Shown here: piece by piece, positions 24,268 to 32,098 of the stretch
Layout of the letters: every line of letters starts with the position of its first letter
Numbering within the stretch: position 1 is the stretch's first letter
Assembly (NCBI GenBank): GCA_021646405.1
Contig: SOER01000039.1
Coordinates: forward strand, 1 to 32,534
Length of the DNA: 32,534 nucleotides
Direction: 5' to 3'
Source of the DNA: Candidatus Loosdrechtia aerotolerans
GTDB lineage: Bacteria; Planctomycetota; Brocadiia; Brocadiales; Brocadiaceae
Translations under genes and position numbers: made by a program
The notes under the pieces: model-generated
The model's database searches: none
Told to the model about the DNA's origin: nothing
The model's input: only the letters and a program-made list of their open reading frames with translations

Positions 24268-25488
24268 ATGTCACATCCACACCATCCACATGGTCAACAT
24301 CCAGGTGGTCATCCCGGTTCTCACGGACACGGCGATAATCCTGAAACAATAAAAGAAACCTATGCGCGTATTAAAGACGATACTTCCGGTAAAACTGCCG
24401 CAGAGTACATGAAAAATATGAAGAACCAACTACGCCTCGTCTTTTGGGAAACAACCGTCGGGTGCAATCTGGAGTGTATTCATTGCCGCAGGCTCGATGT
24501 AAGCACTACCCTCGCCAGGGACGACATGTCCACGAAAGAAGCGTTCGACTTTGTGGATGCGGTTGCAGAAACCGGCAAACCTATTCTTGTACTCAGCGGG
24601 GGCGAACCGCTGTTCCGGCCTGATATTTTTGATATTGCACGATATGCGGTAAGCAAGGGACTGAATGTCGCATTAGCAACTAACGGGACATTAGTTGATG
24701 ATATCACGGCAACGAAAATCGTCGATGCCGGGATTGCCCGTGTATCGATCAGTTTTGACGGTGCCGACGCTAAAACCCACGATGATTTCAGAAAAATACC
24801 CGGATCGTTTGAGCGGTCCATCGCAGGATTCAAACGGTTGAAAAACCTTGGCATGAGTATGCAGATCAACTGTACTATTGCGAAACATAATGTTGATCAA
24901 ATCGATGATCTTTATCAGTTGGCCTTACAACTAGGTGCAGATGCCCTGCATATCTTTATGCTTGTACCGGTGGGATGCGGCGTACAAATTGCTGATGATC
25001 AAATGCTGCATCCCAGGAAATACGAGGAGGTACTGAACCATTTCTACGATCTTTCTAAAGAGGCCAGGATCCAGACAAAGGCTACCTGTGCACCTCACTA
25101 TTTCCGCATTATGAGGGAACGCGCAAAAGAGGAGGGAATTACCATCTCACCAAAAACTCACGGTATGGCTGCAATGACAAAAGGATGTCTCGCCGGTACA
25201 GGGGTATGCTTTGTCTCTCATAAGGGAGAGGTTTTCCCTTGTGGTTACTTACCTGTCGAAGCAGGTCACGTAAGAAAGCAGAAGTTTGTTGATATCTGGA
25301 ATGATTCCCCGGTCTTTAAAAAATTACGGGATCCGGAATTATTGGAGGGAAAATGCGGGGAATGCGAATATAAAAAGGTCTGTGAGGGATGCAGGGCCCG
25401 GGCATTCTATGACACCGGTAACTATCTTGCCGAGGAACCTTATTGTATTTATGAACCGAAATTAATGCGAACGGGTAACAAACAGTAA
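24268..25488 (+). CDS. ahbD: Radical SAM heme b synthase of the siroheme pathway (AhbD-like)
   Basis: Radical SAM enzyme of the AhbD family, which decarboxylates two propionates of iron-coproporphyrin III to make protoheme. The start is set by GCGGAGGGAGAAC before ATG 24268; the frame is open 22 codons upstream without a site. The 406-residue protein begins with a His/Gly-rich tail (MSHPHHPHGQHPGGHPG). The SAM-cluster motif is C66-x3-C70-x2-C73 (GCNLECIHC), followed by LSGGEPLFRPDI. The C-terminal SPASM-type region has many Cys residues (KGCLAGTGVC, VFPCGY, GKCGECEYKKVCEGCRARA) as in AhbD. NirJ or another SPASM enzyme is the main alternative. Anammox cells need heme for many c-type cytochromes. 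A hairpin lies between it and the convergent lysC. Confidence 0.78.
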   Translation: MSHPHHPHGQHPGGHPGSHGHGDNPETIKETYARIKDDTSGKTAAEYMKNMKNQLRLVFWETTVGCNLECIHCRRLDVSTTLARDDMSTKEAFDFVDAVAETGKPILVLSGGEPLFRPDIFDIARYAVSKGLNVALATNGTLVDDITATKIVDAGIARVSISFDGADAKTHDDFRKIPGSFERSIAGFKRLKNLGMSMQINCTIAKHNVDQIDDLYQLALQLGADALHIFMLVPVGCGVQIADDQMLHPRKYEEVLNHFYDLSKEARIQTKATCAPHYFRIMRERAKEEGITISPKTHGMAAMTKGCLAGTGVCFVSHKGEVFPCGYLPVEAGHVRKQKFVDIWNDSPVFKKLRDPELLEGKCGECEYKKVCEGCRARAFYDTGNYLAEEPYCIYEPKLMRTGNKQ

Positions 25489-25541
25489 GATAGAGTATCA
25501 GACTCACGATACACTATAGGAAACCACACGGACAGAGGTTA

Positions 25542-25594
25542 AGAGGTTGAAAAACCGGGCGGCTGAAAATCAGCCCTCCGACTTTTCAACCTCT
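25542..25594. terminator. Large two-step stem-loop between convergent ahbD and lysC
   Basis: AGAGGTTGAAAA (25542-25553) pairs exactly with TTTTCAACCTCT (25583-25594). Inside, GGCTGA-AAA-TCAGCC (25561-25575) forms a perfect inner stem. The position between convergent genes suggests a bidirectional terminator; no long T-run follows. Confidence 0.55.
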
Positions 25595-25672
25595 CATCTT
25601 CGTAATCTTCCTGTGTACCATCTGCCGCTATCCCATCGTGTCCTGTTGACAGAAAACAAACCGTCACCGGGA

Positions 25673-26926
25673 CTAAACGTGAACAACCTTCTCCTCTTCC
25701 TTTTCTTTCACTACCTTATCAAGCCCAAAGGCTGTATGAACGACCCGTAAGGCGCGGTCGGCATGGGCATCATCAATTACACAGGAAATCTTGATTTCTG
25801 ATGTGCTAATCATCTGAATATTAATCTTCTCATCAGCTAATACGCGGAACATTTTTTCGGCTACACCGCAATGACTTCGCATACCAATTCCAACAACAGA
25901 GAGCTTTGCAATCTTACTATCGTACAAAACTTCCCCGGCACCGAGTTCTTCCTTGAGCCTTTCTACAGTATCTAATGCCAGTTGTAAATCATTTCTGGGC
26001 ACGGTAAATGTCACATCGGCCCGGCCCTCGATACTGGCATTCTGGATAATCATGTCTACGTTAATATTCCTTTTCGCAATCTCATGAAAGATCTTGGCTG
26101 CCTGACCAGGGACATCGGGTACGGCCCGGATGGTAATCTTTGCATCGTCTTTGCTCACCGCAGCACCACTAACAACAATATCCTCCATCTCTTTTACCTC
26201 CTTACAAATTAATGTCCCCTCGTTATCATTAAAACTCGACCGGACAAACAGAGGAACATTATATTTCTTTGCAAATTCAATTGAACGGGAGTGCATTACC
26301 TGCGCACCTAGACTTGCTAATTCAAGGATCTCATCGTATGATATCTTATCGAGTTTTCGTGCAAGAGGAACCTTCCTGGGATCGGCGGTGTAAATTCCAT
26401 CCACATCAGTAAAAATATCACATCTCTCTGCCTTCATAATAGCGGCTAAAGCAACAGCCGTTGTATCTGAACCACCGCGGCCAAGGGTCGTAATGTTCTC
26501 ATTTGCATCAATACCCTGAAACCCTGCAACAATAACGATGGTACCGGTATCTAACTCTTTTTGGATACGGTCTGCATTGATATTTTTGATACGTGCCTTG
26601 GTATGATAACTATCGGTAATAATACCAACCTGACCGCCGGTAAAAGAAACTGCAGGATATCCAAGGGCATGGATTGCCATAGCTACCAGGGCAATGGAGA
26701 TCTGTTCACCCGTTGACATAAGCACATCCAGTTCACGTTTTGATGGACTATCTGTTAGCTCATAAGCAAGATTGATTAATTCATCAGTCGTTTCCCCCCG
26801 TGCAGAAACCACTACAATCACCTTATTCCCGGCCTTATAGGTATCGGTAATCCGTTTCGCAGCCGCTTTAATACGCTCTGCACTAGCAACAGAAGTGCCC
26901 CCAAATTTCTGTACGATAAGTCCCAT
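25673..26926 (-). CDS. lysC: Aspartate kinase
   Basis: First step of lysine, threonine and methionine synthesis: phosphorylation of aspartate. The 417-residue monofunctional kinase has the nucleotide-binding KFGGTSVASAERI (residues 7-19), FTGGQVGIITD, the substrate block TTLGRGGSDTTAVALAA and FTDVDGIYTADPR. Two C-terminal ACT domains (about residues 265-400) should give feedback control by lysine and/or threonine. Length fits the alpha-type subunit. An internal start for a separate beta subunit, as in Bacillus, was not evident. AAGGTGG lies just upstream of the ATG. No asd or dap genes are adjacent, and no lysine riboswitch structure was recognised in the 224-base upstream gap. Confidence 0.96.
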   Translation of the reverse strand: MGLIVQKFGGTSVASAERIKAAAKRITDTYKAGNKVIVVVSARGETTDELINLAYELTDSPSKRELDVLMSTGEQISIALVAMAIHALGYPAVSFTGGQVGIITDSYHTKARIKNINADRIQKELDTGTIVIVAGFQGIDANENITTLGRGGSDTTAVALAAIMKAERCDIFTDVDGIYTADPRKVPLARKLDKISYDEILELASLGAQVMHSRSIEFAKKYNVPLFVRSSFNDNEGTLICKEVKEMEDIVVSGAAVSKDDAKITIRAVPDVPGQAAKIFHEIAKRNINVDMIIQNASIEGRADVTFTVPRNDLQLALDTVERLKEELGAGEVLYDSKIAKLSVVGIGMRSHCGVAEKMFRVLADEKINIQMISTSEIKISCVIDDAHADRALRVVHTAFGLDKVVKEKEEEKVVHV

Positions 26927-27043
26927 ATTCCACCTTATTCTCTGTATCCTTTTCTAAAGAATAAAATTCAAGAAATAGTTATTTAGATTATTACATGTAT
27001 TTGGTAAAGTCAATCTTTTTTCAACACAAAATCTATTTTGCAT

Positions 27044-27071
27044 TTGACAAGATGCCAAATTACACTATACT
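27044..27071 (+). promoter_or_regulatory. Sigma70-like promoter of the bacterioferritin gene
   Basis: TTGACA (27044-27049) and TATACT (27066-27071) with a 16-base spacer lie 80 bases before the start codon. No copy of the TGAGACTCAGTCTCA operator is present here. Confidence 0.6.
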
Positions 27072-27150
27072 GGCGATTGAATGGGTAATTTTGCACATAT
27101 TGTTTCTGTTTATTTATCTACGATTGCTGTTGTTATAAAGGAGGATAGTT

Positions 27151-27630
27151 ATGCAGGGAAATGCACAGGTTATCGAAGCACTGAATGAAATACTGGTATC
27201 AGAGTTAACGTCTATCAACCAGTACTTTTTGCACGCGAAGATGTGTGACAACTGGGGATATCAACGTCTGTACGATGAGACAGAAAAAAGGGCAATAGTG
27301 GAAATGAAACACGCAGAAAAGCTTATGGAGCGTATCTTGTTTTTAGAGGGAAGTCCTATCGTCAGCAGGCTCGATAAGATCAATATAGGGAAAGTAGTGA
27401 AAGAGCAGATTGATAACGATTATGCGCTGGAAAAATCCGCAATACAAAGACTTCAGAAGGCTATTAAGCTCTGTATAGACACAAACGATGGCGGCTCACG
27501 GGAGTTGCTCGAAGATATCCTTGAAGATGAAGAGGGACATGCTAATGACCTGGAATCATATATACAACAGATCAAGGATGTAGGTATTGAGAACTTTTTG
27601 ACTGAATACATTCATAAAGAATCATCGTAA
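27151..27630 (+). CDS. bfr: Bacterioferritin
   Basis: Cytoplasmic 24-meric iron store that oxidises Fe2+ at a di-iron centre and holds the mineral in its cavity. The 159-residue four-helix protein has the ferroxidase ligands in ELTSINQYFLHAKMC (E18), the EMKHAEK block (E51 and H54) and EDEEGHANDLE, plus the family's heme-ligand Met in VEMKHAEKL. Length and motifs are those of the heme-binding subunit type. AAAGGAGG lies 6 bases before the ATG, and a near-consensus promoter precedes it. It is a single-gene unit. Together with NirK, AhbD and the Fur-box-like sites it reflects the high iron demand of the host. Confidence 0.95.
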   Translation: MQGNAQVIEALNEILVSELTSINQYFLHAKMCDNWGYQRLYDETEKRAIVEMKHAEKLMERILFLEGSPIVSRLDKINIGKVVKEQIDNDYALEKSAIQRLQKAIKLCIDTNDGGSRELLEDILEDEEGHANDLESYIQQIKDVGIENFLTEYIHKESS

Positions 27631-27702
27631 AGACAACAGAACATTGAATGCAAAGAGTCTTTTAAGCTCCAGAGGGGGATAATTTCCCATATGCATGTAC
27701 TT

Positions 27703-27828
27703 AACCCCGAAGGGGTGACATTATGAAGCTGTTAGTTCGACAAGCTCACTACAAGGTTTTGGCACCACCGTTCCGGGTTAGCTGTTATTTTCATTTTTTA
27801 TTTACAAGTATGTCACCCCTTCGGGGTT
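27703..27828. repeat. Pair of 19-bp inverted AACCCCGAAGGGGTGACAT repeats
   Basis: AACCCCGAAGGGGTGACAT (27703-27721) and its exact complement (27810-27828) face each other; each also contains the small dyad CCCC-GAA-GGGG. A third, slightly different copy is at 27860-27879. The segment between them includes AGTTCGACAAGCTCACTACA, related to the arms of the 8581-9265 element. Confidence 0.7.
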
Positions 27829-27890
27829 TACAATTCTTCTTAGGTCTTTTGCTATAATCATTTCACCCCTTCGGGGTTATAGTACTCCTC

Positions 27891-28272
27891 GGATGAAACC
27901 GAACACATTTGCCCACACCAGAATATAATTTTAAAACGTACTCTTTCCTGTTCTGTTCGGTCTTATCTGTTGAATACTCTATACAGAACATCTGAGGAAG
28001 GCAGGAACGGCAGGAAGAGGAAATTGGTATGATGTGTAGAGCACTCTACCTTTCAATATCAAGATCTTCTTGTTGTTTAAATACTTGTATAAAAGAGAAT
28101 CTTTTTTCCTGAATTTCCTGCTTTCCTTAGATGCTATAAGTAATTAAGAATTGAAACCGAATTTGTGAGGAACACAACGGGAATGTATTTCAGCTGTTTC
28201 TCCTCATTTTATAACTTATTTACAAATTTTCATAACTTCCTTACAGAAATATCCTTTTAAACAATTTTATTT
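27891..28272. repeat. Second, interrupted copy of the ATGAAACCGAACA element
   Basis: The left part (27876-27945) matches 9036-9100, including GGATGAAACCGAACA. The right part (28207-28272) matches 9102-9167 at 59 of 66 positions. About 250 unrelated bases lie between the two halves here. With the 27703-27828 repeats this explains most of the 869-base gap between bfr and the glycosyltransferase gene; nothing is evident in 28273-28499. Confidence 0.6.
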
Positions 28273-28499
28273 AAGGAATCAATCCCTTTAACATCAAGAA
28301 CTATAAGGGAATATATACCCAAAAACAACAATTCTTAGAGGCGAATTGCGAAAGTTGGGTTAGCAAAATTAAAAATCAAAGGAAGGAAAAATCTGAAAGC
28401 GTTCCCGTTCTTGCCGTGGAATATTTGAGAACGGTAGATAGCCGTACCTGTTTCATTAAAGAAAGGTTCGGGACTTTCCATTGTTTTTTGAAAGAGTTT

Positions 28500-29699
28500 T
28501 CATTGAAAGAGTTCCGTGACAAGACTGTACGCTTTTTCTTGATACTTTGCAAATGAAAAGCGTTCTTTTACATCTTTAAGAGCGTTTGCGCTTAAGTGTG
28601 CGTAGCTACCGTTACCAATCAAATCAATAATCGTTGTTGATATGGCTTTTGGACTTAGGAATTTTGGCCTAGTCAGGCGGTCCTCGTGAGGATCATAAAC
28701 CATATCTGGTATACCATAGTCGCCACTGCCGAATCTGGTTAACAGAGCGATCGGTTCGGTGGGAGGCAATGCAAAACCTGTTTTACCGTGTAAAAGTGTC
28801 TCCGGAAGGCCATCTACAGCACTCACAATCACAGGACATCCGTGTGCGGCTGCCTCGATGCTGACCAACCCAAAAGGTTCCCTGATGGAAGGAACGATGA
28901 CGATATCAACTCTCTGATAGAAGGTCCCCATATCTTTTATTATCCCCGGCATGGTAACGCGCTCCTCAATTCCCAGTCGTGCAGCGGTATTGAGAATTGC
29001 CTCCCTTTCCGGTCCTGTCCCAGCCAGCACCAGCTCGCAATCGATTCCCTGTTTCAGCAGTTCCGCTATCACATGGGGTAACAGTATAAAACCTTTCAAA
29101 GGGATGAGTCGTCCGGCGGCACCGAGGCGAAGCGGCTGGGTGTAAGGGAGTGTACGTGGACGTACGTTTTCTGCCCGGATGCTCGGGCGGAGCGGATTAT
29201 GGCAGACAACCGAGGATCCGGTATACCCCAACCGTTCCTGGATGACGCGCCTGGATGCGTGTGAATTACAGATGACACGCCGTACGCCTTTAAGGAATAC
29301 GGCTGCCCGATTACGATTAGCATCCCAGGCAGCCCCATGTTCCATGTAGATGAGAGGACCATCCACATGTGTGGCTGTAGCCAGAGATTCCCTTCGGTCA
29401 AGGGCATTCCAGACCAATACTGCATGAGGTTTGAGCCGGCGGCTTATGGATTTGCAGCGCAGTAGTCGCAAACCTCGCAGCCAGCGTGGTATATATACAC
29501 CAGAGGATAAATGCTTGATGTACTCAATCGATTCAGTACCTTGATGGATGGCAGGAAGCAGATCAGGGTGGATGTTGGTGCCGGCAATCACGTGATGCCG
29601 GACCGTTTCCGCCATCCAACGTTCCTGCATGAGTTCTGCAAATAGCGTTTCGACACCGCCGATGACATTAAGATTAAGATAGTGAAGTAAGTGATGCAT
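28500..29699 (-). CDS. Family 4 glycosyltransferase (GT-B fold)
   Basis: The 399-residue cytoplasmic, retaining glycosyltransferase probably transfers a sugar from a nucleotide donor during surface polysaccharide or glycolipid synthesis. The N-terminal half has the acceptor-side start LNLNVIGGVETLFAELM and MEHGAAWDANRN. The C-terminal donor domain shows LGAAGRLIPLKGF, LVLAGTGPEREAI and the E-x7-E motif in PSIREPFGLVSIEAAAHGCPV, as in GT4 enzymes. The gene is complete, preceded by AAGGGTG about 10 bases from the ATG. There are no other polysaccharide genes nearby, so donor and acceptor cannot be inferred; repeat-rich DNA on both sides suggests a solitary or moved gene. Confidence 0.88.
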   Translation of the reverse strand: MHHLLHYLNLNVIGGVETLFAELMQERWMAETVRHHVIAGTNIHPDLLPAIHQGTESIEYIKHLSSGVYIPRWLRGLRLLRCKSISRRLKPHAVLVWNALDRRESLATATHVDGPLIYMEHGAAWDANRNRAAVFLKGVRRVICNSHASRRVIQERLGYTGSSVVCHNPLRPSIRAENVRPRTLPYTQPLRLGAAGRLIPLKGFILLPHVIAELLKQGIDCELVLAGTGPEREAILNTAARLGIEERVTMPGIIKDMGTFYQRVDIVIVPSIREPFGLVSIEAAAHGCPVIVSAVDGLPETLLHGKTGFALPPTEPIALLTRFGSGDYGIPDMVYDPHEDRLTRPKFLSPKAISTTIIDLIGNGSYAHLSANALKDVKERFSFAKYQEKAYSLVTELFQ

Positions 29700-30330
29700 G
29701 AGTCTATATCACCCTTATTGAAGGCCTCCGGTTTCAAAATTCATATACTTATGTAGCACGGAACTGGAGATGTATTCATGTTTTTATCGAGCATCTGCTA
29801 CATCTGTAAGATCAAAGCATATGCCAATATAAAGCAAATAATTTATTGTGCCTATCTCAAGTATTGTCAAACCACTAAGGTTGATGTAAGAAAATAAATC
29901 ATACAAAGGGAGATTGTGACATGTTATAGAATCGTGCCAACACAAAGGTGTGCCGGGGTCATTTGTACAATATATTAGGCTCTTCGAAATCCTGGAGGTA
30001 ACACATATAGGACTTACACGATTGGCCTATGGCCAATTTTTAAAAAGCATAATTTTATGCGATAATATAAAGAAAGAGAAAGTATTTTGTAATCAATTTC
30101 AGGATCATAAAATTATGCGAAAACAAAAATGTTCTTTACAATTATATACCAATTTCTTGATTGCTAATCAGAACCGATGTTCTCAATAACCTTCTTTTTT
30201 GATCAATGGGTATAACATAGATTATACTGCCTAATTGCAGTAGTATAATGCAGTATTCTTGATATTTTATGTCGTAAATCTTACCATATTCAATTATTAT
30301 GTCAACGCTATTATTACACTGAACTGGTCA
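29700..30330. other. AT-rich gap without a recognised gene
   Basis: No credible gene was found in this stretch. A 79-codon frame at 29950-30189 lacks a ribosome-binding site and looks accidental. CATAATTTTATGCGA (about 30048) and CATAAAATTATGCGA (about 30107) form a related pair of small dyads some 59 bases apart. Base composition becomes more AT-rich towards the RHS module. Confidence 0.4.
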
Positions 30331-30352
30331 TGGGGTCATACCTTGACAGGTT
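30331..30352. repeat. REP-like GGGGTCA..ACCTTGAC segment left of the RHS module
   Basis: TGGGGTCATACCTTGACAGG resembles the palindromic TGGGTCAGACCCTCA at 32025-32039 on the other side of the RHS/immunity pair. The match is imperfect. Confidence 0.3.
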
Positions 30353-30418
30353 GTCCGGGAATGCAAAATCGAAAAGAATTACTATTGATGTCATGAAAGC
30401 GGCAATAGCGTACAATTA

Positions 30419-31480
30419 ATGTACTATTATCCGTATGGAGAGATACACACAAACAACGGCGCTGATGTTACACGATACAAATTTACCGGGCAGGAGTATG
30501 ATGCAGAGACCGGGCTGTATTACTACAACGCACGATATTACGATCCGAAGCTTGCACGGTTTATCACGGCGGATACGATAGTACCAGACTTCACAGACCC
30601 GCAGACACTGAATCGGTATAGTTATTGTACAAATAATCCAATAAATTTAATTGACCCTACGGGACATTTTAGTTTTGGAAAATTTCTGAAATCTTTTATA
30701 AGTGGTATTGCTGGTGGAGCAGCCTTTGTTCTTTCAGGAGGTAATCCAGTAATTGCCGGCATAGTTGCTGGTGTAGTTTCAGGAGCGATGACTGGGAAAA
30801 TAGAGAATGTCTTTATTGGAGCAGTAACTGGCGGTATTCTTGGAGGCGTGGGCGGTGCTGTATATAGTACCTTTGGCAATGTAGGAGCTTACTCTATGCT
30901 TGGAGCAGGCGCAGCATATTCCGTTACTACAGAAGGTTTAGACGGACTGGCATATTTTGCAGGTGGGGTGATGGGAGGATATATTGGAGCTACGGCGACC
31001 CCGTACGTACAAAACGGGGTAGGAGGATATGGCTTTAAAACTAATAACGATGTTATAGAAACATTAGCAAAAGAAAATAGATATCAAGAGGCCATTGATT
31101 TTGCCTCAAAGCGGTATTATCTTTCTAATGGCGAGTGGGCTCCCAATGATCCAGCTTTTGCAAACGATCCTGGACTCATAGCTTATACCGATATGACAAC
31201 AGGGCAGGTTAAATATGGTCCTTTGGCGTTCTCTGAAAAGAGTTTACTTCAAGCAACAGGTTATCATGAAGGTGTTCACGTTTCACAGTTTGAGTCGAAA
31301 CAAGTTATCTGGGATTATAGTCTCCCCGATCCTATAGTAAATAGATACTCATTAGAGGTGAACGCGTGTAGACAGACAATTAATAATGCTTGGAAATTGA
31401 ATTTAACTAAAAGCGTAATTCAACAACAGATAGATTACTATAACTACAATGCAAAGATGGGGGGCTTACCGTTATGGTGA
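30419..31480 (+). CDS. Orphan RHS-core tip with HExxH metallopeptidase-like toxin domain
   Basis: The 353-residue product holds only the end of an RHS protein: YYYPYGE, FTGQEYDAETGLYYYNARYY, and the DPTGH boundary (residues 80-83) after which RHS toxins vary. Residues 88-195 are Gly/Ala-rich and hydrophobic, a likely membrane-passage segment. Residues 205-353 form the variable domain with HEGVH (283-287), a zinc-protease HExxH motif; E313 in YSLEVNACRQT could be the third ligand. A full RHS shell of a thousand or more residues is missing. The ATG has no ribosome-binding site. The frame is open 10 codons upstream (ESGNSVQL, RHS-like) to a TGA at 30386, so this is probably a displaced or truncated C-terminal cassette. 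It overlaps the next gene by 7 bases. A metalloprotease function is inferred from the motif only. Confidence 0.75.
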   Translation: MYYYPYGEIHTNNGADVTRYKFTGQEYDAETGLYYYNARYYDPKLARFITADTIVPDFTDPQTLNRYSYCTNNPINLIDPTGHFSFGKFLKSFISGIAGGAAFVLSGGNPVIAGIVAGVVSGAMTGKIENVFIGAVTGGILGGVGGAVYSTFGNVGAYSMLGAGAAYSVTTEGLDGLAYFAGGVMGGYIGATATPYVQNGVGGYGFKTNNDVIETLAKENRYQEAIDFASKRYYLSNGEWAPNDPAFANDPGLIAYTDMTTGQVKYGPLAFSEKSLLQATGYHEGVHVSQFESKQVIWDYSLPDPIVNRYSLEVNACRQTINNAWKLNLTKSVIQQQIDYYNYNAKMGGLPLW

Positions 31481-32013
31481 AAGCAAACACTAACTACCAA
31501 AAGGTATTTTTTATAGTAAGCGAGTTTTTATTATGCTTTTCGATGTTCATTAATATCTCTTACGGATATGGAAAGCATAATGGGGGGGGTAAAAAACATA
31601 TGAGTGTACAATTGGAGTTAGGAATTGAATTAGATAAAGAAGCATATAGAGTTGAAGAACCGATAAAAATAAAATGTAGTATTAAGAATGTGTCAAAGGA
31701 TATGGTCTATTTACCGCCCCCATTGTTTATGAATTTGATAGTTTACTTGAAATATCAAGAGGGACAAGCGGTACCTTTTGGTCCCAAAGTTCTTTTTTCT
31801 GAGATTATAAAAAAGGAGGCTATCATAAAACTACAACCTAACGAATCTTATTACTTTGAAAGGATAATCAGTAAAGAGTTGTATTTTATGCCTAATAAAG
31901 TCGGACAAGTCGAATTATTTGTGCTTTATAGAAACAAAACCGAGGATATGGAAGAGATTAAGTTTTGGAATGGTGAGTTAAAATCTAATGTAGTAACATT
32001 TGAAATTAAATAA
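31474..32013 (+). CDS. Small exported beta-rich protein, candidate immunity/inhibitor of the RHS toxin domain
   Basis: The 179-residue protein overlaps the toxin gene by 7 bases (its ATG lies within TTATGGTGA), the coupling expected of an immunity gene. A signal peptide or anchor is evident at residues 5-32 (VFFIVSEFLLCFSMFINIS). The mature part reads as a beta-sandwich: LELGIELDKEAYRVEEPIKI, CSIKNVSKDMVYLPPP, KLQPNESYYFERIISKEL, and final strands to VVTFEIK. This layout recalls BsuPI-type proteinase inhibitors, which would fit a protease toxin, but the resemblance is judged by eye. Export suggests protection outside the cytoplasm. A run of eight G (31582-31589) near the signal cleavage region could allow frameshifting. 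I do not recognise the exact family. Confidence 0.6.
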   Translation: MVKANTNYQKVFFIVSEFLLCFSMFINISYGYGKHNGGGKKHMSVQLELGIELDKEAYRVEEPIKIKCSIKNVSKDMVYLPPPLFMNLIVYLKYQEGQAVPFGPKVLFSEIIKKEAIIKLQPNESYYFERIISKELYFMPNKVGQVELFVLYRNKTEDMEEIKFWNGELKSNVVTFEIK

Positions 32014-32026
32014 AAAGGGATCGATT

Positions 32027-32037
32027 GGGTCAGACCC
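32027..32037. repeat. REP-like palindrome right of the RHS module
   Basis: GGGTC-A-GACCC is a perfect 5-1-5 palindrome 14 bases after the immunity-candidate stop. TTGGGTCAGACCC is a motif known from REP-like sequences. The end of the neighbouring IS probably lies within the next ~70 bases (TGTGTCAATGAAAATTAGAC from 32053). Confidence 0.4.
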
Positions 32038-32098
32038 TCATTATGGGCGGAATGTGTCAATGAAAATTAGACATTTTTTTAAAGAATTTAGACTCTCA

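Noticed and set aside
26927-27150. Lysine riboswitch ahead of lysC
   Set aside because: No conserved lysine-box structure was recognised; the stretch also carries the bfr promoter on the other strand.
29950-30189. 79-codon frame in the gap before the RHS module
   Set aside because: No initiation signal and AT-rich composition consistent with chance.
30622-30879. 85-codon antisense frame within the RHS tip
   Set aside because: It mirrors the Gly/Ala-rich segment of the sense protein and has low complexity.
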